This document shows positions 7,509 to 17,158 of a DNA stretch of 64,000 nt, in pieces. The stretch is from assembly GCF_009362845.1 (NCBI RefSeq), contig NZ_WHNW01000004.1, positions 25,113 through 89,112 on the forward strand, given 5' to 3'. Made by a program: the position numbers and the translations under genes. This stretch comes from Ostreibacterium oceani. GTDB taxonomy: Bacteria > Pseudomonadota > Gammaproteobacteria > Cardiobacteriales > Ostreibacteriaceae. Every line of letters begins with the position of its first letter. Positions within the stretch are counted from its first letter, which is position 1. Under the pieces are notes generated by a model. The model did no database searches. It saw nothing but the letters and a program-made list of their open reading frames with translations, and was not told where the DNA came from.

Positions 7509-8930
7509 CTATTTATTGACTTTGTGCAAGGCGCGACCATCAACAGCTAAGGCGGCTTCATGGATGGCCTCGACCAATCCTGGGTGGCCATGACAAATGC
7601 GCGCAATGTCCTCGGCAGCGGCTTTGTATTCCATTGCGACCACGAGCTCTTGAATCAGCTCTGATGCCATCGGGCCAATAATATGCGCCCCTAAAATTTC
7701 ATCGGTGACGTCATGGGCCAAGATTTTGACGCGGCCTTTATCGGCATCCATGGCTTTGGCACGACCATTCGCGGCAAAGGGGAAGTCGCCTTTTTTGTAC
7801 GGGATGCCTTCAGCCTTGAGTTGTTCTTCGGTTTTGCCGACACTCGCAATCTCTGGGTTTGTGTAGATGATGCTGGGTACGAGTTCGAGGTTCATATGCG
7901 GTGATTGGCCATCAATGACTTCAGCGGCCATGACGCCTTCTTCTGATGCTTTGTGGGCAAGCATCGGGCCACGGACGCAGTCACCTACCGCAAAGACGTT
8001 GGCAAGCCCTGTGCGACACTGGTCATCGACCTCGATAAAACCACGGTCATCGCATTTGATGCCTAGGCCTTCAGCGAATAAGTCTTGGGTGTTTGGGCGC
8101 CGACCAACGCAAACAAGTAACTTGTCAACTGTTTGAGTTTGATCTCCTTTTTTGTCTTCGTAGGTAATGACGACTTCATTGTTTTTGACGTCAGCTTGTT
8201 TGACTGCGGCGCCAAGGCGGATGTCGAGTTTTTGCATTTTGAATTGACGCCCTGCATCTTTGGCGATTTCTTGGTCAACCTGTGGTAACAGGGTTGCGGA
8301 GGCTTCAAAAATAGTGACCTCTGCGCCCAAACGGTGCCATACACTGCTCATTTCAAGGCCAATAACGCCAGCGCCAATAACGCCTAATCGCTTAGGTACT
8401 TCGGTAAAAGATAGTGCGCCAGTCGAATCAACAATGTGGGTGTGATCCATTTTTGCCACTGGGATGTCAATGGGTACCGAGCCTGGCGCAAGGATAACGT
8501 ATTGGGTTTTGTAAGTTTCGACTTTTCCTGCTGCATCCGTGACTGCTACCGAATCTTTGGCGGTGAGTTTCCCTTGACCCTGAATCCAATCGATTTGATT
8601 GGCTTTGAAAAGCTGCTCAATACCGCCAGTTAATTGCCCCACGATGCCGTCTTTTCGTGTTTGCATGGTTGCAATATCAATGCTAGCCCCTTTGATGCTG
8701 ATACCATGTGCAGCAAGGCTGTCTAGGCGATGAAAATGCTCGGTGGTTTCTAATAACACTTTTGAGGGGATACAGCCCACGTTGAGACAAGTACCGCCCA
8801 ATGCAGGTGTTTCGCCTTTGTGCTGGTACATTTCGACACAGGCAACGCGTTTACCGAGTTGAGCGGCGCGAATCGCCGCAACATAGCCACCTGGGCCACC
8901 ACCAATCACAATGACATCATAATTTGACAT
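7509..8930 (-). CDS. lpdA: Dihydrolipoyl dehydrogenase (E3)
   Basis: A 473-residue flavoprotein that reoxidises dihydrolipoamide of the 2-oxoglutarate dehydrogenase complex with NAD. Visible are the FAD fold IGGGPGGYVAA, the redox disulfide GGTCLNVGCIPSK, the NAD fold IGAGVIGLEMSSV, FAD motif VFAVGDCVRGP and the C-terminal His-Glu pair in HGHPGLVEAIHEA. It is the last gene of sucA-sucB-lpdA and is followed by a strong hairpin. As no other E3 is in the window, it may also serve pyruvate dehydrogenase or the glycine cleavage system. Confidence 0.96.
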   Translation of the reverse strand: MSNYDVIVIGGGPGGYVAAIRAAQLGKRVACVEMYQHKGETPALGGTCLNVGCIPSKVLLETTEHFHRLDSLAAHGISIKGASIDIATMQTRKDGIVGQLTGGIEQLFKANQIDWIQGQGKLTAKDSVAVTDAAGKVETYKTQYVILAPGSVPIDIPVAKMDHTHIVDSTGALSFTEVPKRLGVIGAGVIGLEMSSVWHRLGAEVTIFEASATLLPQVDQEIAKDAGRQFKMQKLDIRLGAAVKQADVKNNEVVITYEDKKGDQTQTVDKLLVCVGRRPNTQDLFAEGLGIKCDDRGFIEVDDQCRTGLANVFAVGDCVRGPMLAHKASEEGVMAAEVIDGQSPHMNLELVPSIIYTNPEIASVGKTEEQLKAEGIPYKKGDFPFAANGRAKAMDADKGRVKILAHDVTDEILGAHIIGPMASELIQELVVAMEYKAAAEDIARICHGHPGLVEAIHEAALAVDGRALHKVNK

Positions 8931-8976
8931 AAAAACCTCATAAACCTATTTATACTGAATGGATTGCATTGCTGAT

Positions 8977-10182
8977 TTATACGTCAAGTAATAATCTAGC
9001 AGGATCTTCGAGCATGTTTTTCAAATGGACTAAAAAACTGACTGACTCACGTCCATCGATAATACGGTGGTCATAAGTCAACGCAACGTACATCATAGGA
9101 CGAATCACAATCTCACCATTCTCAACAACCGCGCGCTCAACGATATTGTGCATCCCTAAAATTGCCGACTGCGGCGGGTTGACAATCGGTGTGGACATCA
9201 TAGAGCCAAACACCCCACCGTTAGTAATAGAGAAAGTACCGCCTGTCATTTCTTCAATGGTTAGGCTGCCGTTTTTGGCTTTGCCGCCGTACTCACGAAT
9301 TTGTGCTTCGATATCGGCAAAACTCATGCGATCCGTATCACGTAGAATAGGAACGACCAAGCCGCGTGGGCTGGATACGGCAATACCAATATCAAAATAA
9401 TTGTGATAGACAATGTCGTCGCCATCAATGGCGGCATTGACTGCGGGAAATTCTTTGAGTGCCTCGGTTGCCGCTTTGACAAAGAAAGACATAAAGCCTA
9501 ATCGGGTATCGTGACGTTTTTCAAAAGCATCTTTGTATTGGCTACGAATGTCCATGACAGGCTTCATGTTGATCTCGTTAAACGTAGTCAGTAGCGCAGA
9601 GGTTTGCTGTGACTCGAGTAACCGCTCGGCAATTCGCTTGCGTAGTCGTGTCATGGGGACGCGTTCTTCGGCGCGCATCGGTGCTGCGCCATGGGCCAAA
9701 GTGGAGAGTACGTCTTGTTTGGTGATGCGGCCGCTGTGACCTGTGCCTGCAACGGCCGTTACGCCAGTTTCTGCCATCATTTTCTTTGCTGCGGGGCTGG
9801 CAATGCTCTGACCGCTTGTGTTAGGGGCTGATTTTGTTTCAACAGCGGCGGGTTCGGCTTTATCGGCCTTGCCAGCGTCACCTTTGTCGGCGTCGCCCTT
9901 GTCAGTTTGCGCGTCGGTGGCTTTAGCCTCGGCGGCAGGCGCTTCGCCCGCTTCGATATAAGCGACTAAAGCATCACCTTCGACGGTTTCACCGCTTTCA
10001 ATGACGATTTCTTTGAGCGTGCCACTAATCGGTGCGGGCAGCTCTAGTACGACTTTGTCAGTTTCTAAATCAACGAGATTTTCTCCTTGATTCACAAAAT
10101 CGCCAACGCTTTTATGCCAGTCTAACAAAGTCGCATCAGCGACAGATTCGGGGAGTTGTGGGACACGGACTTCATTGCTCAT
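8977..10182 (-). CDS. sucB: Dihydrolipoyllysine succinyltransferase (E2 of 2-oxoglutarate dehydrogenase)
   Basis: A 401-residue E2 core. Residues 1-75 form one lipoyl domain with the lipoylated Lys in [11 protein letters not shown] charged Ala/Lys/Asp linker follows with [14 protein letters not shown]-type repetition, then an E1/E3-binding domain ([13 protein letters not shown] to GRITKQDVL), then the catalytic domain with [12 protein letters not shown]. Only one lipoyl domain is present, as is normal for SucB. It transfers the succinyl group to CoA in the citric acid cycle. It lies between sucA and lpdA in one operon. Confidence 0.95.
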   Translation of the reverse strand: MSNEVRVPQLPESVADATLLDWHKSVGDFVNQGENLVDLETDKVVLELPAPISGTLKEIVIESGETVEGDALVAYIEAGEAPAAEAKATDAQTDKGDADKGDAGKADKAEPAAVETKSAPNTSGQSIASPAAKKMMAETGVTAVAGTGHSGRITKQDVLSTLAHGAAPMRAEERVPMTRLRKRIAERLLESQQTSALLTTFNEINMKPVMDIRSQYKDAFEKRHDTRLGFMSFFVKAATEALKEFPAVNAAIDGDDIVYHNYFDIGIAVSSPRGLVVPILRDTDRMSFADIEAQIREYGGKAKNGSLTIEEMTGGTFSITNGGVFGSMMSTPIVNPPQSAILGMHNIVERAVVENGEIVIRPMMYVALTYDHRIIDGRESVSFLVHLKNMLEDPARLLLDV

Positions 10183-10240
10183 TTTTCACCTTTTTTCTTG
10201 ATACGTGTTAGTTAACCGATGATATTGCGTAGGCGCTTTA

Positions 10241-13078
10241 TCACGAGTGCTTGTCAGAAATGTTTAATGCCTGTTCTACCAAGGCGGCCTGCTCTTTATT
10301 GTGGACATACGCATATCCTGCTGCGGTTGAGGCTGACTCAGGGCGACCGATATAGCTGATAGGCGCTTGGCTAGGGTTGTGTTGGGTTAATTGATGAACA
10401 ATATTGCGCCAAGACCCTTGGTTTTCAGGCTCTTCTTGTGCCCAGACGATTTCAACGGCATTAGGATAACTGCGAATTTGTGCCGCATAGTCTTTGGCTG
10501 GGAATGGGTATAATTCCTCGATGCGAATGATGGCAATGTTTGTGATGCCTTGTTCGCGGCGTTTTTCCAGTAAGTCGTAGTAAACTTTACCCGAACAGAA
10601 AATAATCCGTTTGACTGTTGCGGTATCCAACGCATCAATTTCACCAATGATTTCATGGAATTTGCCATTGGCTAAATCGTCCATTGTATTGACAGCAAGT
10701 TTATGGCGCAGCAGTGATTTGGGCGTCATAATGATAAGCGGCTTTCTAAACGATTGTTTCATTTGTCGCCGCAACATGTGAAAGGTTTGCGCGGGTGTGG
10801 TTGGCATGCAGACACGCATGTTGTTTTGCGCACAAAGCTGTAAATAACGCTCTAGTCGTGCCGAGGAATGCTCAGGGCCTTGTCCTTCGTAGCCGTGTGG
10901 TAGCATGACAGCAAGCCCACAATAGCGCTCCCACTTGGCTTCGCCAGAGGCAATAAATTGGTCAAATAGGACTTGTGCACCGTTAGCGAAATCACCAAAT
11001 TGCGCTTCCCAGATGACCAGCGCATTGGGCTCGCTTTGTGAAAAACCGTATTCATAACCGAGTACGGCTTCTTCTGACAAAATGGAGTCGATAATTCGGC
11101 AGCTAGGCTGGTTAGGGCTGATATTGGCTAGCGGTGTATAGCTTTCGCCTGTGGTGGCGTCGTGGATGACGGCGTGGCGGTGCGCAAACGTGCCGCGACC
11201 CGTATCTTCCCCTGAGAGGCGAACGAGGTAGCCGTCTTCAAGCAGCGTGGCATAGGCTAAATTTTCAGCAAAACCCCAGTCACAGGGCTGCTTGTCTTCG
11301 CTCATATCAATGCGCGTATCGTAGAGTTTTTTAACGATACGATGCGGCGTGAAACTGTCAGGATAGCCGAAGGTTTTTTTGGCGAGTGCGACCAAAGCGG
11401 CCTTATCGTATGTCGTATCGACAGGAGTTGCCCAGTCTTGTGCTGCAAATTGCTCCCACGCTTTAATGGCTTCGCTGTTGTGTTTGGTCGTGGGGATCGG
11501 TCGGGATACGCTTTCACCTGCATCGAGTTTTGCCTTGTAGGCGTTTTGTATATCGGTTAGCTCGCTAGCGCTAATGATGCCCTCTGCTTGGAGTTTTTCA
11601 GCGTATAAACTAAGGGTTGATTGGTGCGAACGGATAATTTTATACATCATCGGTTGCGTGATGGCTGGCTCGTCTGCTTCGTTATGCCCCAGTCGGCGGT
11701 AACAGACCAAATCGAGAACGATGTCTTTGTTATATTTAAAAATATAATCCGCCGCTATTTCAGCGCAAAGCACGACAGCCTCTGGGTCGTCGCCATTGAC
11801 GTGGATGACAGGCGCCTGCACCATTTTGGCAGGGTCCGAGCAATACAGCGAGGAACGGGCATCCAGCGGATTAGACGTTGTGAATCCGACTTGGTTGTTG
11901 ATAATAATATGCACCGTACCACCGACACGGTAGCCACGCACTTGAGAAAGCTGGAGTGTTTCTTGGATGACGCCTTGGTTTGCAAAGGCGGCATCGCCAT
12001 GGATTTGAATGGGTACAACTTCGTTAGCAACACCCATAGCAGAGCCAGCGCCAGGTGTTTTTTTGCGACGCTCCATCCGTGCTCGCACAGAGCCTTGGAC
12101 GACAGGATTGACAATCTCTAAATGTGATGGGTTAAACGCTAACGCTAGGTGCAAATTGCCGCCAGGTGTTTCGACATCTGACGAAAAACCCATATGGTAC
12201 TTGACATCACCGGCTGTGTTTTCCTTAATGGCACGACCCTCGAACTCATCAAATAGATTGGCGGGCAATTTGCCTAAAATGTTAATGAGTAAATTCAATC
12301 GGCCACGGTGTGCCATGCCGATGACGACTTCTTTGCTACCGTTTGTGCCGAGCTTTTGTAGTAAGTGGTCCATCATGGGAATTAGTGATTCGCCGCCTTC
12401 CAAAGAAAACCGTTTTTGACCGACATAACGGGTATGTAGGTATTTTTCTAGCCCTTCGCCTTTGACGAGATTCTGTAAAATTTCGCGTTTTTGTGCAGGG
12501 GTCGCTTTTGGTTTGTGTGCAAAGCGCTCTAGTCGCTCTTGTAGCCAGCGTTTTTCTTTGATATCGTGAATATGCGCAAATTCGGCGCCGATGGTCGTGG
12601 TGTAAACATCTTTGAGGTACGCAATAATATCGCGTAGCTTCATCTGTGTTTGCTCAACGAATAGGGTTGACACATCAAAATATTCGTCTAAATCGCTGTC
12701 GTTTAGGTTGTGATAACGATAGTCTAAATCAATAACCGTATTGCGGTCACGGAAATTCAGTGGATCAATGTTGGCGTCTTTGTGACCCGAATTGCGATAA
12801 GCACCAATCAGTGAGTTGACTGCAGACTGCTTGGCTGATGCATCACCGCTATCGCTACTACCCTTGGGGAGTTTAGATAAAATTTGGAATTTATCTTGAA
12901 CGATTAGCCTTGGCGTATCGGGCGTTTGGTCGTTATCTTTGAGTTGCTGGAAGTATTGTCGCCAGTTGTCAGGGACTTCATCTGGGGTCGTGAGGAATGT
13001 TTCGTAAAGGCTCTCGACAAAGGTGGCGTTAGCGCCCGATAAATGGGCCGTTTTTTTTAGTTGTTCGTAATTACTCAT
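10241..13078 (-). CDS. sucA: 2-oxoglutarate dehydrogenase E1 component
   Basis: A 945-residue thiamine diphosphate enzyme that decarboxylates 2-oxoglutarate and passes the succinyl group to SucB. Recognisable are the N-terminal SNYEQLKKTAHLSGANATFVE, GMAHRGRLNLL, the ThDP/Mg segment GDAAFANQGVIQETL followed by IIINNQVGFTT, and the C-terminal transketolase-like part with LLPHGYEGQGPEHSSARLER. The length is typical. First gene of sucA-sucB-lpdA; succinate dehydrogenase genes do not precede it, nor sucCD follow it, unlike in enterobacteria. Confidence 0.96.
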   Translation of the reverse strand: MSNYEQLKKTAHLSGANATFVESLYETFLTTPDEVPDNWRQYFQQLKDNDQTPDTPRLIVQDKFQILSKLPKGSSDSGDASAKQSAVNSLIGAYRNSGHKDANIDPLNFRDRNTVIDLDYRYHNLNDSDLDEYFDVSTLFVEQTQMKLRDIIAYLKDVYTTTIGAEFAHIHDIKEKRWLQERLERFAHKPKATPAQKREILQNLVKGEGLEKYLHTRYVGQKRFSLEGGESLIPMMDHLLQKLGTNGSKEVVIGMAHRGRLNLLINILGKLPANLFDEFEGRAIKENTAGDVKYHMGFSSDVETPGGNLHLALAFNPSHLEIVNPVVQGSVRARMERRKKTPGAGSAMGVANEVVPIQIHGDAAFANQGVIQETLQLSQVRGYRVGGTVHIIINNQVGFTTSNPLDARSSLYCSDPAKMVQAPVIHVNGDDPEAVVLCAEIAADYIFKYNKDIVLDLVCYRRLGHNEADEPAITQPMMYKIIRSHQSTLSLYAEKLQAEGIISASELTDIQNAYKAKLDAGESVSRPIPTTKHNSEAIKAWEQFAAQDWATPVDTTYDKAALVALAKKTFGYPDSFTPHRIVKKLYDTRIDMSEDKQPCDWGFAENLAYATLLEDGYLVRLSGEDTGRGTFAHRHAVIHDATTGESYTPLANISPNQPSCRIIDSILSEEAVLGYEYGFSQSEPNALVIWEAQFGDFANGAQVLFDQFIASGEAKWERYCGLAVMLPHGYEGQGPEHSSARLERYLQLCAQNNMRVCMPTTPAQTFHMLRRQMKQSFRKPLIIMTPKSLLRHKLAVNTMDDLANGKFHEIIGEIDALDTATVKRIIFCSGKVYYDLLEKRREQGITNIAIIRIEELYPFPAKDYAAQIRSYPNAVEIVWAQEEPENQGSWRNIVHQLTQHNPSQAPISYIGRPESASTAAGYAYVHNKEQAALVEQALNISDKHS

Positions 13079-13369
13079 AAATTAATCTCTATGGATAACA
13101 AGTAGTGGCTTTGTTGTCGCCTTTATTGTTGTTGTCTTTGTTGTTGTCTCGCCATTTATTATGATGAGGCCTCACAGCAAGGATTTTAGCGTTATCTAAA
13201 GCGCTATGTAAGCGTCACGTAAACCAGGATAAATAGCATGTTCTAAATTAGACATACTTTTGGGGATATGATACGCTTTTATACGCTAGAAATAAAGTCT
13301 ATTCCTACCAATATCGATTCAAACCCGAACAATCAATTTAAATCATTCATTCACCACTATCACTAACCC

Positions 13370-13969
13370 ATGTCAAACCGCCGTTTTTCTCGTCGAAATT
13401 CACCTGCTCGCAACACGGTCAAAGTCATGGCTGGCGAACTCCGTGGACGCGCCATACCTTTTGCGTCAGCTGACGGGCTCAGGCCGACAGGTTCTCGGGT
13501 GCGTGAGACACTGTTTAATTGGCTGGCACCCGTGATTGAGGGTAGTCGCTGTTTGGATTTGTTTGCTGGTAGCGGTGTATTGGGTATTGAGGCGATTTCC
13601 AGAGGTGCTGCATGGGTGACTTTGGTAGAATCACACCGCCCGACTGCCCAACAGCTTGCAACAGTGCTCAGCGATTTATCTATACAAAATGCACAAATTA
13701 TCCAGGCAGATTTTCAGCGTTTTTTAGCGTCTCATCCCGTCGATTACGATGTGGTTTTTTTGGATCCGCCCTATGCTAAGCGCTATTTGTCGCGTGTGTT
13801 ATTGGGCTTGCAAGATTTGCAGAAAAACAAACCTCGTTATATTTTTATTGAGGATAATCAGCCGATTGAGTCGTTAATGGCGGCGTTGCCTGATTATCAG
13901 CTAATGCGTGCTAAGCAAGCAGGGGCAATTTATTATGGGTTATTGGTGTTAAATCGTGATACCTTATGA
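13370..13969 (+). CDS. rsmD: 16S rRNA (guanine(966)-N2)-methyltransferase
   Basis: A 199-residue SAM-dependent methyltransferase for 16S rRNA G966. It has the SAM-binding motif DLFAGSGVLGIEAISRGA and the catalytic DPPY motif in VVFLDPPYAKRYL. The N-terminal RIIAGELRGR-type signature is here VKVMAGELRGRAIPF. It is followed 64 bp later by coaD, a common gamma- and other-proteobacterial pairing. It is divergent from sucA; the 291-bp gap contains two 12-bp repeat units at 13125-13148. Confidence 0.94.
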   Translation: MSNRRFSRRNSPARNTVKVMAGELRGRAIPFASADGLRPTGSRVRETLFNWLAPVIEGSRCLDLFAGSGVLGIEAISRGAAWVTLVESHRPTAQQLATVLSDLSIQNAQIIQADFQRFLASHPVDYDVVFLDPPYAKRYLSRVLLGLQDLQKNKPRYIFIEDNQPIESLMAALPDYQLMRAKQAGAIYYGLLVLNRDTL

Positions 13970-14033
13970 AGCAGCGCGCAATAAACCGCAATAAACAAAC
14001 CATAATAAACAAAGTTAACCAATCGTAGAATCT

Positions 14034-14519
14034 ATGGCACAAAAAAACGTGGCGATTTACCCAGGCACTTTTAACCCAGTGACCAGCGGACATATTGATA
14101 TTGTCCATCGGGCGGCAAAAATGTTCGATAAAATCTATATTTGTGTGGCTGAGAGTCAACACAAAAACCCTTTATTTAGTTTAGATGAGCGGGTTGCGCT
14201 TATCGAATCCATTGCATTTGCCGATCATGTCGAGGTGATTGGGTTTCGCAAGCTGCTGATTGATTTATGCCATGAGCTCAATGCCAATGTCATTATTCGT
14301 GGACTGCGGATGGTGTCTGATTTTGAATACGAATTTCAGTTGGCCTCGATGAACCGCCATTTGGATCCACAAATTGAAACGATATTTCTAACACCTGCTG
14401 AAGATAAATCCTTTATCTCGTCGACAATTGTCCGCGAAGTTGCCAAGCTCGGTGGCGACGTCACTCAGCTAGTGCCACAGCATGTTGCAGCGGCACTAAG
14501 AGAAAAATACGCGCCTTAA
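14034..14519 (+). CDS. coaD: Phosphopantetheine adenylyltransferase
   Basis: CoaD makes dephospho-CoA from 4'-phosphopantetheine and ATP. At 161 residues it has the expected size. The nucleotidyltransferase T/HxGH motif appears as YPGTFNPVTSGHIDI and the second motif as FISSTIVREVAKLGGDV. RGLRMVSDFEYE is a further family hallmark. Cytoplasmic hexamer in known cases. Its stop is followed by degenerate repeats of a TTAAATG-type sequence up to 14580. Confidence 0.96.
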   Translation: MAQKNVAIYPGTFNPVTSGHIDIVHRAAKMFDKIYICVAESQHKNPLFSLDERVALIESIAFADHVEVIGFRKLLIDLCHELNANVIIRGLRMVSDFEYEFQLASMNRHLDPQIETIFLTPAEDKSFISSTIVREVAKLGGDVTQLVPQHVAAALREKYAP

Positions 14520-14582
14520 AATACGTGTCTTAAGTGATGCGCCGCCTTAAATGATATGCGCTTTAAATGGTGTGTGCTTTAA

Positions 14583-15404
14583 TCAGCCACCTGTTATCTG
14601 CATTACTTTTTGTAAATAAGCAATAATCTCAGTCTGTTTTACGCCTTGGCAAGGAACGATATCTAATATTCGTTCGCCGATGACGTATAGCGGGACGAGC
14701 CTTTCTATCGCTGCCATGCCACCGTGGCTCGCGCCTTTGTCATTATTCATGCCGTGGTCTGAGGTGATTAAAATTTGATAGCCCGCAGCAATCCAAGCTG
14801 GGACAATGTGGCCAATAACTTGGTCAACTTGGCGTGCTTGACAAAGATATTCATCGCTATAAACGCCATATTGATGACCAGTATCATCGACGTTCATTGG
14901 GTGAATTAATAAAAAATCAGGGTCGTAGGTTTTTCTGAGGTATTCAGCGTCTTGAAAAACCGCCATATCAGGATAATGGTCTTGATGATAAAAAATACCG
15001 TGTTGAATAGGTTTGTTTTTATCATTTTGAATACGGTGTGTCCAAACATCATACGGTGATTGATTATATAGCTCGCTAAACCAGTGATAAGCGGCAGCCG
15101 CCGTTGTGAGCCCTGCATCACTGACGTCATGAAACAGACTGCGCTCATTCGATAGACGGTTCACGGTATTTACCGTAATACCGCTTTCATAGGGTGTTTT
15201 GCCTGTTAAAATGGTTTCGTACAGTGGGCGAGAAGCTGATGGCAAAGCGCACTCAATAACTTGGTGCTTGGCAATGCCTGCTTCAATCCAGCTGTGAATA
15301 CTACCCATCGCTTTTTCGGCGATTTCATTGGCGAGCCCATCAATAATAATTAAAATTGTCTTAGTGTTAGGATCAGCGTGGCTGTTTGTGGCGGTTTTCA
15401 TCAT
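14583..15404 (-). CDS. Alkaline phosphatase superfamily hydrolase (phosphodiesterase/phosphonate hydrolase type)
   Basis: A 273-residue cytoplasmic metallo-hydrolase; no signal peptide is seen. The superfamily metal ligands are visible: Asp in LIIIDGLANE, Asp and His in NVDDTGHQYG, Asp-His in ITSDHGMNND and a last His in GASHGG. The nucleophile position appears to be a Ser in LPSASRPLY followed by LTGKTPYESG, where NPP-type enzymes have Thr. It resembles short nucleotide pyrophosphatase/phosphodiesterase and phosphonoacetate-hydrolase-like proteins. As the last gene of the operon with a Yej-type importer, a HAD phosphonatase-like enzyme and a flavin oxidase, it probably cleaves a phosphoester or C-P bond of an imported compound. 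Exact substrate unknown. Confidence 0.75.
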   Translation of the reverse strand: MMKTATNSHADPNTKTILIIIDGLANEIAEKAMGSIHSWIEAGIAKHQVIECALPSASRPLYETILTGKTPYESGITVNTVNRLSNERSLFHDVSDAGLTTAAAAYHWFSELYNQSPYDVWTHRIQNDKNKPIQHGIFYHQDHYPDMAVFQDAEYLRKTYDPDFLLIHPMNVDDTGHQYGVYSDEYLCQARQVDQVIGHIVPAWIAAGYQILITSDHGMNNDKGASHGGMAAIERLVPLYVIGERILDIVPCQGVKQTEIIAYLQKVMQITGG

Positions 15405-15425
15405 GAGGTGTTAGGTTATTGGTTG

Positions 15426-17150
15426 TTATTTAAGTGAAGCATCGCATCGTCTATCGCTGGTATGAAGATGATTTAATGCAGGAGTTAATACGGACGCGTT
15501 TGATGAGGTGTTGCAAGGTTCAAGTGGATCAATCATCGGGATGGAGTGAATTAACTGTTGAGTATAAGCGGCTTGGGGTTGCAAGAAAATGTCACGCACC
15601 GAGCCTTGTTCAACAAGTTCCCCGTGTCTAATCACCACCACGTGATCACATAAGTTGGCAATCACACTCAAATCGTGTGAAATAAATAAGATAGTCAGTC
15701 CCATTTCATCGCGCAGGGATTTCAGCAGTTTTAAAATTTCCGCTTGTGTTGACACATCCAGTGCGGCAACGGATTCATCGGCGACAATAAACTGTGGTTC
15801 ACAAATTAAGGCACGTGCAATACTGATGCGTTGACGTTGCCCACCAGAAAACGCATGGGGGAATCGTCGCAGATGTGAAATTTCGATATGACAACGCGCG
15901 GCGATGGCTTTGACGCGGGCGTCAATTTCCGCTTTGTCTTTGCATAATTTTAATGCTTCTAAGGGCTCTGCGATGATATCGCGAACGGTCATGCGCGGAT
16001 TCAGCGAGGCATGTGGATCCTGGAAAATCATCTGACCAATCCGCGCAAAGGTTTTGCGTTTGATTTGTTTGGGATGATTAAATTGCAGCGGTTGATCTCC
16101 TAAAAAAGCAATCGTGCCGCTGCTGATGGGGGTTGCCCCCAGCAACGCTTTGCCCAAGGTGGTTTTACCTGAGCCTGATTCACCAACCAATCCAATAATG
16201 CGACCTTTCGGCAAAGTTAAATTAATGTCTTTAACTGCATGAAATTGCCGCTTATCGTGTCGCCCACCACTATTCATGGGGAAATAAATGTTGAGATTTT
16301 CGATGCGAACAAATGGATCGCCTGCGTCTTTGGGTGGCGGTGGCAGTTCGTTGATGTGCGGTAGCGCGTCGAGTAATTGCTGGGTGTAGGCGTGTTGCGG
16401 TTGACGCAAAACAGTTTCAGCGCGCCCTGCTTCAACCACACGCCCTTTTTTCAGCACGGTAACGTTGTCCGCCACTTTACTAATTACGCCCAAATCATGT
16501 GTGATAAAAATCATCGCCATGCCGAGTTGCTCGCGCAATTCCAGCATTAAATCGAGGACTTGCGCTTGAATCGTAACATCTAGCGCCGTTGTGGGTTCAT
16601 CCGCAATCAGTAATTTCGGTTGCGTGGAGAGCGCCATCGCAATCATCGCGCGCTGGCGCATACCGCCCGATAATTCAAAAACGTATTGATCAAAACGCTG
16701 CTCAGGCATGGGAATACCGACGCGCTCAAATAGTCCGATGCCGATTTTTCGCGCTTCGTCACGGCTTTTACCGAGATGAATTTGAATCGTTTCAATGATT
16801 TGCTCGCCAATGCGAATGGCCGGGGCGAAGCTTGCCATCGGTTCTTGGAAAATCATCGACACGACACCGCCATGCACCATGTTAAGCTGTTTCCCTTTTA
16901 GCTTAAGCACATTATAGTCTTGGTTGTTGTGATGTAGCATCACACGACTGTTGCTATGCACGAGGGCGTTGCTGGGCATCAAGCGCATAATGGTCTTGGA
17001 GGTCACAGATTTACCTGAGCCTGATTCGCCGACCAAACCGACAATTTCGCCAGGATGTACCGATAAATGAATATCATCGACGGCGCGAATCAGTCCTTCT
17101 TCGCTACGAAAGTCAACGGTAAGTTGAGAGACATCAAGTAATGATTGCAT
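15426..17150 (-). CDS. ABC transporter ATPase, two fused nucleotide-binding domains (YejF/OppDF type)
   Basis: A 574-residue fusion of two Opp-type ATPase domains. Domain 1 shows [27 protein letters not shown] and [14 protein letters not shown]; domain 2 shows [27 protein letters not shown] and [12 protein letters not shown], where Asp-Glu is kept although the usual Pro is Ser. Such fusions power YejABEF-type importers of peptides and related molecules. The start overlaps nothing and lies 8 bp after the YejE-like stop, behind GAGGT. It drives the two permeases upstream in the operon. Confidence 0.92.
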   Translation of the reverse strand: MQSLLDVSQLTVDFRSEEGLIRAVDDIHLSVHPGEIVGLVGESGSGKSVTSKTIMRLMPSNALVHSNSRVMLHHNNQDYNVLKLKGKQLNMVHGGVVSMIFQEPMASFAPAIRIGEQIIETIQIHLGKSRDEARKIGIGLFERVGIPMPEQRFDQYVFELSGGMRQRAMIAMALSTQPKLLIADEPTTALDVTIQAQVLDLMLELREQLGMAMIFITHDLGVISKVADNVTVLKKGRVVEAGRAETVLRQPQHAYTQQLLDALPHINELPPPPKDAGDPFVRIENLNIYFPMNSGGRHDKRQFHAVKDINLTLPKGRIIGLVGESGSGKTTLGKALLGATPISSGTIAFLGDQPLQFNHPKQIKRKTFARIGQMIFQDPHASLNPRMTVRDIIAEPLEALKLCKDKAEIDARVKAIAARCHIEISHLRRFPHAFSGGQRQRISIARALICEPQFIVADESVAALDVSTQAEILKLLKSLRDEMGLTILFISHDLSVIANLCDHVVVIRHGELVEQGSVRDIFLQPQAAYTQQLIHSIPMIDPLEPCNTSSNASVLTPALNHLHTSDRRCDASLK

Positions 17151-17158
17151 AGGTTACC

